From JAFGXF01 sp963732595 (GTDB taxonomy: Bacteria > Chloroflexota > Anaerolineae > Anaerolineales > Anaerolineaceae): a stretch of DNA of 64,000 nt. Location of the stretch: contig CAVSZZ010000002.1 in the NCBI GenBank assembly GCA_963732595.1, positions 1,674,001-1,738,000 on the forward strand, in the 5' to 3' direction. Position numbers and translations under genes: made by a program. Below the pieces are notes generated by a model. It ran no database searches and had not been told where the DNA came from. It was given only the letters and a program-made list of their open reading frames with translations. Positions 8,458-16,960 of this stretch are shown here, piece after piece (positions within the stretch are counted from its first letter, which is position 1; every line of letters starts with the position of its first letter).

Positions 8458-9074
8458 GATTGGCCGATGCCTCCGGGCAGGTTGGGTGTATTCTGGTATT
8501 GAATATCGTAGTATGGGAATTTCACCTTGATCTTTTCCAGCACCTCGATGGCATCCTGATGGGAGATGCCCCTCAGAAAACAATGCATCGGGTCACTCAG
8601 GCTGCTATAGAGCATCCCGGTACTGAACATTAGGGCAAGGAACTTCGATCTGGTCACTGCCAGGGATTTTCCGACGCCGCGGCCCAGGAAGAAGCTGGCC
8701 TTCCCATCTGTAGCGATGGTTTGACTGCGTTCCATCGCCTGGAACCCGGATTTCTCGATCTGGACGCTTTTATCATCGATCTGGATCTTTTCAGTGGTTA
8801 ACAGGGAATCCAGCCCGGTCGATATTGCCCTGAGCATCGCAAACAGAAAGACCGGAACCACGATCAGCATGATGATCCAGGTGGAGGTATCAGCTCCTGT
8901 TGTAAAAAATGTCATCATTTGCGCGATTGCCCAGGTCAGGAACAGAAAAAGAACAGAACCGACAGTGAAAGAATAAACGGGGAGCTGCCAGCTCCTGGGG
9001 CGCTGGTAGGTGATGACCAGTCCGTTGATCGATTCTTCGATGGTGTATTGGTATTTGGATGGTGTGTTGCTCAA
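8454..9074 (-). CDS. Two-TM protein of the tandem paralog family (copy 4, divergent)
   Basis: This is the most divergent copy, 206 residues from a TTG start at 9074. The TTG is preceded by GGAGG at 5 nt; an in-frame ATG at 9146 has no ribosome site and adds residues without homology. It keeps YTIEESINGLVITYQR, the TM pair, IQIDDKSVQIEKSGF and LRGISHQDAIEVLEKIKVKF, but Leu replaces the Cys of the CRGIS motif. It lies first in transcription order and overlaps copy 3 by ATGA. Confidence 0.75.
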   Translation of the reverse strand: MSNTPSKYQYTIEESINGLVITYQRPRSWQLPVYSFTVGSVLFLFLTWAIAQMMTFFTTGADTSTWIIMLIVVPVFLFAMLRAISTGLDSLLTTEKIQIDDKSVQIEKSGFQAMERSQTIATDGKASFFLGRGVGKSLAVTRSKFLALMFSTGMLYSSLSDPMHCFLRGISHQDAIEVLEKIKVKFPYYDIQYQNTPNLPGGIGQS

Positions 9075-9220
9075 TAGCCCTCCGAAATGGGTCTGGTTAT
9101 TGTATCTTATAAATCGAAAAACTACCGGTGCCTGTGGACCAGCCACAAGGTGGCGGTTGTTGTTTGAGCTCTTATAAATATATTAATCAATCATCATTTC
9201 ATACTCCTGCTATTAAATAG

Positions 9221-9252
9221 ACCAACCCGGGGTGCTTCAATCCCGGGTTGGT
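9221..9252 (-). terminator. Hairpin downstream of the DUF2892 gene
   Basis: Perfect 11-bp arms ACCAACCCGGG and CCCGGGTTGGT with a 10-nt loop, 20 nt past the stop codon at 9272. The T-tract on the minus strand is poor, so termination may be partial. Confidence 0.6.
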
Positions 9253-9271
9253 AGCGTAATAAATTATTGAA

Positions 9272-9502
9272 TTACTTTTCTGCGCGGATTTTCGCGCCGC
9301 TCATCGGAGCGCCAAACAGCGGGGCCAGGAGGCAATAATCGAAAATCCCAGCCAGCAGCGGCACAAGACCGACCACCATCAGGATGATGCCGGTCGTTGC
9401 ATTCTCGACGACAAAAAAGCCCAGGATGATGAGAACGGCACCGGCAACGATGCGGGTGATGCGGCCGTTCCGGGAAGCCATAAATTTCACGAATGGGTTC
9501 AT
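9272..9502 (-). CDS. DUF2892 / YgaP-like transmembrane protein
   Basis: The 76-residue protein has two hydrophobic segments (about 17-33 and 37-58) and the family ending GLVPLLAGIFDYCLLAPLFG. DUF2892 domains occur alone or fused to rhodanese domains, as in YgaP; no rhodanese is present here. AAGGAG sits 8 nt before the ATG. It is followed by its own hairpin, so it is probably expressed separately from the paralog array downstream. Confidence 0.85.
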   Translation of the reverse strand: MNPFVKFMASRNGRITRIVAGAVLIILGFFVVENATTGIILMVVGLVPLLAGIFDYCLLAPLFGAPMSGAKIRAEK

Positions 9503-9710
9503 TTGATATCTCCTTTAAATTTTGAATTCAATTGCTCTTATGATTATAAGGCATTGGATGTATTTGTCCAGACAAGGTTACATAGCACCGATTTCCGTAA
9601 CCCAACAACTAATTTACCAGATCGAAGGGCGGGGTTTCTCCAGACCCCCGTATTCTGGGGGCTATCCCGCCGAATCAATAGATAGAAATTTGAACCACGA
9701 CCCTAAAGGG

Positions 9711-9737
9711 CGCAAGTGCCCCGGAGGGGTACTTGCG
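9711..9737. repeat. Inverted repeat around CCCCGGAGGGG
   Basis: CGCAAGT and ACTTGCG form the outer arms and CCCC/GGGG the inner arms, with one unpaired base on each side between them. It directly precedes the GTTGGGAT repeat. Confidence 0.5.
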
Positions 9738-9754
9738 AGGACTCAAAGTCGTAG

Positions 9755-9781
9755 GTTGGGATGAACGAAGTGAATCCCAAC
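9755..9781. repeat. GTTGGGAT inverted repeat, copy left of the defence island
   Basis: GTTGGGAT at 9755-9762 and ATCCCAAC at 9774-9781, separated by 11 nt. The same arms with the same spacing recur at 14969-14995, on the other side of the island. Confidence 0.65.
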
Positions 9782-9937
9782 AATTAATAAACCGTGGATT
9801 GCCATTGTGAACCCAACAAAGCGATCGCGATAGATAAAATATCAAGCAAGCAGGGAAGTACAGCCAGGCCGATATATCCATGAGAGAATTGGGTATATAC
9901 TATTATCGTAACCCATCGCTTACTTCCGGAGACTTCC

Positions 9938-12900
9938 ATGTCCGCACCCGACATCATCCAACAACTGGTTAAACGCTTCGAGGAGCATCACGAATCCTAC
10001 CTTTCAGTTAAGTACAACGAAACACAACTGCGGAGCGAGTTCCTCGACCCGTTGTTCGAAGCGCTGGGGTGGGATGTCTTCAACAAACAGGGTTATGCCG
10101 AGCTGTACAAGGATGTCCTGCGAGAGGAATCGCAAAAGGTTGAAGGTTCGGCCCGCTCACCGGATTACACTTTTCGGGTGGGTGGCATGCGCAAGTTCTT
10201 CGTCGAGGCCAAGAAACCGGCCATTAACATTCAATACGATATTCACCCCGCTTTTCAATTGCGTCGATATGCCTGGTCGGCCAAGCTGCCGGTCGGCATA
10301 CTGACCGATTTTGAAGAATTTGCGGTTTACGAGAGCCGCTCGAAGCCCGATCATACCGACAGCGCAGCCACCGGGCGGGTGACCCTCTACCGTTACACCG
10401 ATTACCTGACCAAATGGAATGAGATCGCCGCGATATTTTCACGCGAAAGTGTGCTGAAGGGCGCTTTCGATCAGTATGCCGAAGGCATCAAGGGCAAAAA
10501 GGGCACCCTGGAAGTGGATGACGCCTTCCTGGCGGAGATCGAGGGCTGGCGTGACCTGCTTGGCACGGACGCTGGCGCTGCGCAACCCTGACTTGCAGGT
10601 TCGTGAATTGAATTATGCCGTCCAGATGACCATCGACCGCATCGTTTTCCTGCGCATCTGTGAGGACCGCGAGATCGAACCTGAGTACCAGTTGAAGGAA
10701 TTGCTCACAGGCGAAAAGGTTTACGAGCGCTTATGCGCTTTGTTCCAGGGGGCTGACCGGCGCTATAACTCTGGATTATTTCATTTTAACGGAGAGAAAG
10801 GTCAATCCAGCAGCCCGGATAACCTGACATTGGGGTTAGCGATCGACGACAAGTCGCTGAAGGAGATCATCCGCGACCTGTATTACCCCAGCCCGTACGT
10901 GTTCAAGGAGATCCCAACCGATATCCTCGGCCAGGTGTACGAGCGCTTTTTGGGCAAGGTGATCCGCCTGACCGCCGGGCACCAGGCCAAGGTCGAGGAG
11001 AAGCCCGAAGTGCGCAAGGCGGGCGGGGTGTATTACACACCCACCTATATCGTCGATTACATCGTCAAGAACACGGTCGGTAAGCTGCTGGAAGGTAAGA
11101 CTACCGAAGGAAGCTGCGCAACTCAAGATCGTTGACCCGGCCTGCGGGTCGGGGTCGTTCCTGTTGGGCGCGTATCAATATTTACTCGACTGGCATTTGA
11201 AATGGTATTCTGATCATGAGCCTGATTCAATGTCGAAGGGTAAAGCCCCGGTCATCTACCAGGGGGAGCATGGCGAGTGGCGCCTGACCACCGTCGAAAA
11301 GAAGCGCATTCTGCTGGATAACATCCACGGGGTGGATATCGACCCCCAGGCGGTGGAGGTGACCAAGCTGTCGCTGTCGTTGAAAGTATTGGAGGGTGAA
11401 AGTAAAGAAAGCATCGGCGCGCAAATGAGCCTGTTTAAGGAGCGAGCACTACCGGACCTGGGGAAGAACATCCAGTGCGGCAACTCGCTGATCGGACCGG
11501 ATTATTACACCGATCGACAGATGACATTGGGCTTGGAAGATGAGGAGGAGCGCCAGCGGGTGAATGCCTTTGATTGGAAGGTGGCTTTCCCGGAGGTATT
11601 TGCAGCGGGTGGATTTGATGCCGTGATCGGAAATCCGCCATATGTTCGGATTCAAACAATGCAAGAATGGGCTCCAAGAAGTGAGTTTTATAAGAAAAAA
11701 TACTAATCTGCAAGACAAAGGAACTTATGACGTTTAGCGTTCTATAGAGAAATCTGTGAAATTACTTTCAGAAAGGGGACAATACGGAGTAATCGTATCA
11801 AATCGGTGGATTCGTTCTAAATACGGAGAACATCTAAGAAAATTCCTATTAGAAAATATAAGTATAGAAAAAATCATCGATTTTGGAGAATTACCAAGTC
11901 TTTGATAAAGCAGCAACCATGCCAGCTATAGTAATTTTAAAACGATGTATATCTTCAGAAAAAAACGATACTTTTATATTTACTTCACCGTTTCCTAAAG
12001 AAATATTCAAACAACTTCGTAGTTGGCGTTCTGACAATTTACGATATAGAAAGCAAAATTTTCGATAGAAATATCTCAAAAGAATCTTACTTCAGATAGT
12101 TGGAAACTTGAAACAGTAAAAAACGAAGAGTTAAAGAAAAAAATTGAGGTAAAGGGAATACCTTTAGGTGAGTATGTAAGTGGTCAAATTTTATATGGTA
12201 TTAAAACAGGTTTAGTAGATGCATTTGTAATTGATGAAAGAACTAGAGATGAGTTAGATCAAAAACAACCCTGAAGCAATGGCATATGGATTAAGGGACC
12301 TTATGTCATTGGTGATGATGTAAGGAAGATACTTTTCCTTCGATATTAATCAAAGTCAAAGATATCGAATTTATACATATCAAGGAATTGATATTAATAG
12401 TAGCAATAAAGTCCTCGAATACTTTAGCAAATCGAAATTTAAGAGATCGCTTAGAACGACGTGCAACATAAACAAAAATGGTATGAATTACAACAACCAC
12501 AGCAAAGATATGTCACAATTGCTACGAGATGCCTAAAATCATATTCCCTGATATAGCAAAAGAAAGCTCGTTTTGCGTATGATGAATGTGGTGATATATC
12601 CAGCGGATACGTAGCTTTGAATGATAATTCCAACTCGCGATCTAGTATCTGTTAGGCTTATTAAATTCACGTACTTACTTGATTATTACTTAAGGAATGG
12701 TCTGCCCCGTTTTAAGGTGATGTAGGAGGGGGAGACTGCGGTTAACAGTACAACTATATTAAGAAAACACCCAATTCGAGTTATTGACTTTTCAGATGCA
12801 AATGAGAAGGCTATGCAAGTTAAAATAGTCTCAATGGTGGAACGCATGCTAGTCCTGAAAAGGCAGGACACGCGCACTCCTCAGGAGCAAGAGCATCTGA

Positions 12901-12998
12901 AGCGTGAGATCGCGGCGATAGATGCCGAGATTGACCGGCTTGTATATGAGTTATATGGTTTGACGGAAGAAGAAATAAAGATTGTAGAGGGTCAGTAA
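9938..12998 (+). pseudogene. Eco57I-like type IIG restriction-modification enzyme, multiply frameshifted
   Basis: Pieces in changing frames assemble in order into a single protein of about 1,000 residues. 9938-10570 encodes an N-terminal nuclease-like part with SPDYTFRVGG and FFVEAKKPAI, a D...ExK arrangement. 10580-11100 holds the helical connector and GGVYYTPTYIVDYI. DPACGSGSF (SAM-binding motif I) is at 11134-11160 and NPPYV (adenine-N6 motif IV) at 11632-11646. 11700-12800 keeps pieces of a TaqI-like specificity domain (KTGLVDAFVIDE). The end is the family tail LVYELYGLTEEE. The first breaks are repaired by single-base edits; from 11.7 kb on there are many lesions in AT-rich sequence, so specificity function is probably lost. 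Confidence 0.85.
12929..12992 (+). repeat. Direct repeat, left copy (3' end of the restriction gene)
   Basis: These 64 nt match 14171-14234 at about 57 positions. They encode the tail IDRLVYELYGLTEEEIKIVEG. The two copies bracket the EVE-nuclease gene. Confidence 0.85.
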
Positions 12999-13029
12999 AA
13001 CACTTACTCTCTGATATAAGGAGTAATTT

Positions 13030-14124
13030 ATGACATACTATATTGACTTGTTCTCTCCTGAGACATATGAGGCTTTCTCGAAATCAGAAAGAAATATATC
13101 TGGCTTTCGCCTTCGTCAGGAAAATGCAGCAAGCAAGATAAAAGTTGGCGACAAATTTATTTGCTACATGGTAAAACTTAGTCGATGGATAGGAATACTT
13201 GAAGTAACGAGCACCTATTTCAAAGACAACACGCCAATTTTTTACCCAACAAATGATCCATTTATCATAAGGTTTAAAGTCAAACCGATACTATGGTTAC
13301 CAAAAGAAAAAGGTATTCCAATTCATGATGATCAGGTTTGGAAGAAATTATCTTTTACTAAAGATATGACTATTAAGAGTTCTGCTTGGACTGGAAAAAT
13401 ACGTTGCAGTTTAAATGCTCTCGAGAGCAGCGATGGTCAATTTCTTGAAGAATTACTTCACTCACTAGAAAACTCCGATAAGATATTTAGCTTAGATGAG
13501 CGAGAGTATGCAAAATATCTTAAGCATAAAGTCCGTAGAGCAGATGGGGAAATCTCTGTATCGGTGCCACAAGATTTGGTATCTGAAGAAGAGGGCATTG
13601 ATCAATCAGAAGTAAGAGAATCAACAAAGATACAAGCATTAATAGCAAAAATCGGCTCTCAAATGGGATTGAGAATCTGGATCCCCAGAAATAATAGAAC
13701 TGCTGTTTTATCCGAATGGAAATCAGATCAAGAATTGCTTGATAATTTACCATTAAATTATGACGAGACAACAATCAAGACAATAGAACAAATCGATGTT
13801 TTATGGCTGAAAGGGAGAGCTATTGTTAGGGCTTTCGAAGTCGAGCACACAACTTCTATCTATTCTGGCATACTCCGTATGGCTGATTTATTAGCCTTGC
13901 AACCTAATATGAATATTAATCTTCATATCGTAGCTCCATTTGCACGAAAGGATAAGGTGTTTCAAGAAATTCAAAGACCCGTTTTTTCATTGCTGGATGT
14001 GGCTCCTTTATCTGAAAGATGCACATATCTATCATATGATAGCATTATAGATATATCAAAATTGAAACATATCGAGTATTTATCTGATAGTGTGCTCGAT
14101 GAATATGCCGAGGAAGCTGAATAG
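13030..14124 (+). CDS. EVE domain fused to a PD-(D/E)XK-like nuclease
   Basis: The intact 364-residue protein starts with AGGAG 8 nt upstream. Residues 1 to about 130 look like an EVE domain (PUA-like fold): YYIDLFSPETYEAF, KVGDKFICYMV, WIGILEVTS. EVE domains bind modified bases in DNA or RNA. After a linker, residues about 205-330 look like a PD-(D/E)XK nuclease: TKIQALIAKIGSQMG helix, IDVLW with the Asp, and AFEVEHTTS with the E-x-E in place of E-x-K. A modification-dependent restriction role is inferred from this pairing and from the location directly after a restriction-modification gene; it has not been shown. The gene is AT-rich compared with the chromosome. Confidence 0.75.
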   Translation: MTYYIDLFSPETYEAFSKSERNISGFRLRQENAASKIKVGDKFICYMVKLSRWIGILEVTSTYFKDNTPIFYPTNDPFIIRFKVKPILWLPKEKGIPIHDDQVWKKLSFTKDMTIKSSAWTGKIRCSLNALESSDGQFLEELLHSLENSDKIFSLDEREYAKYLKHKVRRADGEISVSVPQDLVSEEEGIDQSEVRESTKIQALIAKIGSQMGLRIWIPRNNRTAVLSEWKSDQELLDNLPLNYDETTIKTIEQIDVLWLKGRAIVRAFEVEHTTSIYSGILRMADLLALQPNMNINLHIVAPFARKDKVFQEIQRPVFSLLDVAPLSERCTYLSYDSIIDISKLKHIEYLSDSVLDEYAEEAE

Positions 14125-14170
14125 TACACTGAAAGAATGTGAAGAGAAAGAAATATGTGTAATACAACGA

Positions 14171-14237
14171 GATTAACCGGTTGGTGTATGAGTTATATGG
14201 TTTGACGGAAGAAGAGATAAAAATCGTAGAGGGTTGA
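14171..14237 (+). pseudogene. Remnant of a second restriction gene 3' end (direct repeat, right copy)
   Basis: A 64-nt near copy of 12929-12992 that still reads INRLVYELYGLTEEEIKIVE and ends in Gly-stop. Nothing of the rest of a second restriction gene is seen upstream, only the EVE-nuclease gene. Confidence 0.8.
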
Positions 14238-14273
14238 GAGGGGGTGCTGAGCCCAGGCAGAAGCAGGAACGAG

Positions 14274-14790
14274 ATGAATAGTGGAGAAAAAGAAACAATT
14301 TATGTCAATGGTTCATCGATAGTCAGAATAATACTGAATCTTATCTGTTCAAAATGATATTGCTGACCCAGTTTCCGGGAAATTGATCTACAAAGGCTGG
14401 AAACTGGATTTTAAAAGATTCCTTGTTTATCTAAAAGACAAATATAAAGTTGATAAAGCCTTTTTATTCATCGGTTGTACTGAATGTACCTGGAAACGAA
14501 TCAATGTATAAATCTCTTCAAGAATATTTGGCTTATATTAGTTAATTGGTTTAAGCCAACGCTTGAGTTTAAAGGTAAAGGGGATGAGACAAGATAGATT
14601 AAGGGTAATGTGGACGCCGAACTCAATCCGAAGATTCATACAATGATCGAACTTGACCAAATTTTAGATCTACAATCAGTCATTGTTACAGGAGATGGGG
14701 ATTATTACTGCCTGAGTAGAATACCTGCGTGAGCCAAAATAAACAAACTACTGCACATTGAAATATATGGTTTACGTTACAGATCTTAGA
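14274..14790 (+). pseudogene. NYN domain (LabA/NicB-like PIN-fold) nuclease, multiply frameshifted
   Basis: No long open frame exists, but pieces in three frames line up with an NYN protein of about 170 residues. They read ETIYV (start at ATG 14274), DPVSGKLIYKGWKLDF, KDKYKVDKAFLFIG, PGNESMYKSLQEY, KPTLEFKGKGDE, GNVDAEL, TMIELDQ and VIVTGDGDYYCL. The last piece carries the conserved Asp cluster of the active site. NYN enzymes are metal-dependent RNases or DNA nucleases and often travel with defence genes. The number of lesions indicates a dead gene unless the assembly is very poor here. Confidence 0.7.
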
Positions 14791-14818
14791 GCGAAGTTGG
14801 AGTATCGACCGAAGATAT

Positions 14819-14876
14819 AAAAAAAGAGGGATCAACCTTCGGACGAAACCTTAGGTGTGCCCTCTTATCGTGATAT
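14819..14876 (-). ncRNA. Candidate small RNA with its own promoter and terminator
   Basis: On the minus strand, a promoter is followed within about 10 nt by a hairpin with AAGAGGG/CCCTCTT outer arms and a run of seven T. The predicted transcript is only 55-60 nt, with no coding capacity. It could be a stand-alone small RNA, the remains of a longer transcription unit, or an attenuator whose gene has been lost. No family is recognised. Confidence 0.4.
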
Positions 14877-14880
14877 ATAC

Positions 14881-14908
14881 ATAATATCACTGTATTATTG
14901 TTTGTCAA
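14881..14908 (-). promoter_or_regulatory. Sigma-70-type promoter, minus strand
   Basis: Consensus TTGACA (14903-14908) and TATTAT (14881-14886) with a 16-bp spacer. It points at the hairpin at 14819-14866 and at no gene. Confidence 0.6.
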
Positions 14909-14968
14909 GTTTGCAGGTTGAGATGAGGACCACAAGGATCGAATCCCTACATTTCCATAATAATAGAT

Positions 14969-14995
14969 GTTGGGATTTGCGAAGCTCATCCCAAC
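14969..14995. repeat. GTTGGGAT inverted repeat, copy right of the defence island
   Basis: GTTGGGAT at 14969-14976 and ATCCCAAC at 14988-14995 with an 11-nt loop. Same arms and spacing as 9755-9781. The rest of 14996-15300 has no supported gene. Confidence 0.65.
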
Positions 14996-15082
14996 CTTCG
15001 AGACCATACCCTCTAATTCGTTGACAGACAAATATAATCCGGGTAGGATGGGGTACTTTTCCCATCGCTGGGGGAAATCAAC

Positions 15083-15118
15083 ATGAATCTATTCCGAGCC
15101 CTTACCCATCGTCCCTTT
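15083..15118 (+). pseudogene. Remnant of an MFS transporter 5' end
   Basis: The 12 codons read MNLFRALTHRPF. This closely parallels SLFRSLTHKPF at the start of the MFS gene 220 nt further on. After Phe the similarity stops in a GC-rich stretch with internal inverted repeats. A truncated duplicate or rearranged start is likely. Confidence 0.4.
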
Positions 15119-15306
15119 CCCCCGGGTGCACCGACCCCTTTGGGAAGGTGCTCCGGGGGACACCGCGACCATTGGGAGCAGGTGCGCCACGTCTCGATAT
15201 AATAATGATCGTATAAAATCGTGTGAGAACGAAATTAATAAGTACAACGGGCTTATGAGGTTATGTTCTTGGACCGAAGCCTCTTAGATTACATTGGTGA
15301 CAATTC

Positions 15307-16546
15307 ATGATCCTTATTCAGATCCCTGACCCATAAACCCTTTGCTCTGCTTTGGAGCGGCCAGACCACCTCGCGCATTGGCAACAGCCTGTATCGCATT
15401 GCCATGGCCTGGTGGGTGCTCGAGAAAACCGGTTCGGCCGCAGCCATGGGCACTGTCTTGATCTTCTCCTCGGTGCCGATGCTCATCTTTCTTCTGGTGG
15501 GTGGGGTGGTCACCGATCGCTTCCCGCGCTTGAAGGTCATGTGGTTGTCAGATGTGTTGAGCGGCGGTGGTTGTGGCAATTGTGGCCGTACTGTCAGCCA
15601 CCGGCCTGCTTGAGGTCTGGCATGTCTACATCGCCAGCATCCTCTTCGGCCTGGTGAGCGCATTCTTCAACCCGGCCGCCACGGCTGTCATCCCGGAGAT
15701 CACGCCCACAGAGATGCTGCCCAGCGCCAATTCGCTTAACAGTCTCAGCCGGCAGCTGGCCAGCATCATCGGCCCTGCCATCGGGGCATCGATCGTCGCG
15801 CTGGGTGGGACCTCGCTGGCTTTTGGGCTGGACGCGCTCTCATTCTTCATTTCAGCCGCCTGCATCCTGCCGATCCTGCGTTCGAACCCGGAGCTGAATG
15901 CGGCACCAGCCCCGGCGATTTCTGACACAGAATGGCCTGCGGGATGGCTTCAATGACCTGCGTGAAGGCTGGCAGGCAGTCGCCGCTTCAGCCTGGTTGT
16001 GGATCACCATCGTCATTTTCGCCTTTGTCAATGTCACCAGCGGCAGTCCGATGAGCGTCTCTCTGCCCTTCCTGGTCAAGGACAACTTGCATGCGGATGT
16101 CGCCCTGTTGGGACTTGATCACCTCGGTCAGCTCGGCCGGATATGTGGTGGGGGCGGTCTGGTTCGGGAGTTACACCCGCATTCGGCGTCGTGGCCCACT
16201 GGCATACCTGGCCACCCTGTTGATCGGCGTGGCGGTGGCGATTTTCGGGCTGACGACTTTCATCCCGCTGCTGGCCGCTGCCGCTTTCCTCGAGGGTCTG
16301 GCAATGTCCGTTTTTGGTTTGATCTGGGATAATTCACTGCAGACACTCGTCCCGCGCAAGCTGCTGGGGCGGGTGGCTGCCATTGACTCGCTGGGTTCCT
16401 TCGTGCTGCTACCGATCGGTTACGGAGTGGCCGGTTGGGCGACCGACCTGATCGGCGCACCACTGGTTTTTTTGATCGGTGGAATCGCGACCATCCTCCT
16501 GGCTTTGCTCGGCCTGTCCCATCCTGCCATCCGGGAATTGGATTAG
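15307..16546 (+). pseudogene. MFS transporter, frameshifted
   Basis: Successive frames give a transporter of about 410 residues with about 12 TM segments. The order is SLFRSLTHKPFALLWSGQT, GGVVTDRFPRLK (the loop 2-3 motif of the major facilitator superfamily), VYIASILFGLVSAFFNPA, GPAIGASIVALGG, SVSLPFLVKDNL and a last part ending in HPAIRELD. Breaks lie just after the ATG, near 15565, near 15930 and near 16115; each is repaired by one base, for instance removal of one G in GGCGGTGG. The composition is chromosomal, not like the AT-rich island, so assembly errors are as likely as decay. Substrate unknown; related proteins export drugs or macrolides. Confidence 0.78.
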
Positions 16547-16565
16547 AAATTTTCACAAACCCGTC

Positions 16566-16655
16566 GGTTGGGATCCATTGGAGACCTAGCCCGTAGAGCG
16601 GCGTGTGTCGCACTCATTGCGTGCAGATGATCCCTTTGGGAAGCGAATCCCAACC
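16566..16655. repeat. GGTTGGGAT inverted pair with long loop
   Basis: GGTTGGGAT at 16566-16574 and ATCCCAACC at 16647-16655, 72 nt apart. It uses the arms of the compact repeats at 9755 and 14969 but holds extra sequence between them. Confidence 0.55.
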
Positions 16656-16738
16656 TATAAAAAACGACTATCCCCCATTAATCCCCCCATCTCTTTGATC
16701 CGATCACACGCAGAGGGAGCATATTGTGTGTATACTAT

Positions 16739-16760
16739 ATATAGAACGGGCGTTCTATAT
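16739..16760. promoter_or_regulatory. 22-bp palindromic operator, TetR-like
   Basis: Perfect 10-bp arms ATATAGAACG and CGTTCTATAT are separated by GG. A TATACT -10-like box lies directly upstream (16731-16736), so a bound repressor would cover the start of transcription. GAACG..CGTTC half-sites with a short spacer are common for TetR-family regulators. The ATG at 16786, with GGAGAGGAGG before it, is 25 nt downstream. Confidence 0.6.
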
Positions 16761-16785
16761 TATTACATCCCGGAGAGGAGGTCTC

Positions 16786-16888
16786 ATGAAAATTCCAACT
16801 TGATCCACTAACACTTCATAAGATCCCGGATTCGAAACGCGTGCGGGAGGAGAAGGTACCCTTCGCGTTTATCCTCACTGAAGCGTGA
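16786..16888 (+). pseudogene. Small unidentified gene behind the palindrome, frameshifted
   Basis: The best ribosome site of this region (GGAGAGGAGG) precedes ATG 16786, yet the frame stops after MKIPT. Dropping one T gives MKIPTDPLTLHKIPDSKRVR and a further 13 residues to a stop at 16888. The product is not recognised. It may be the first part of a longer broken gene that includes 16961-17407. Confidence 0.4.
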
Positions 16889-16960
16889 CCCCGGCCACAG
16901 CTCCCGATTCAACCGGCCAGGGGATGGTCACCCCGCCGGATCCAAAATTCCCTGAGAGCG

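Larger units (their letters stand above)
9503..9937. other. Gene-free stretch with inverted repeats
   Basis: No supported gene is seen. It holds two inverted repeats (listed separately), and the start region of the restriction gene with CGGAGAC before its ATG. Short open frames here have neither a ribosome site nor protein-like composition. Confidence 0.6.

Noticed and set aside
15021..15038. TTGACA followed by TATAAT on the plus strand
   Set aside because: The spacer is only 6 bp, so the two boxes cannot work as one promoter.
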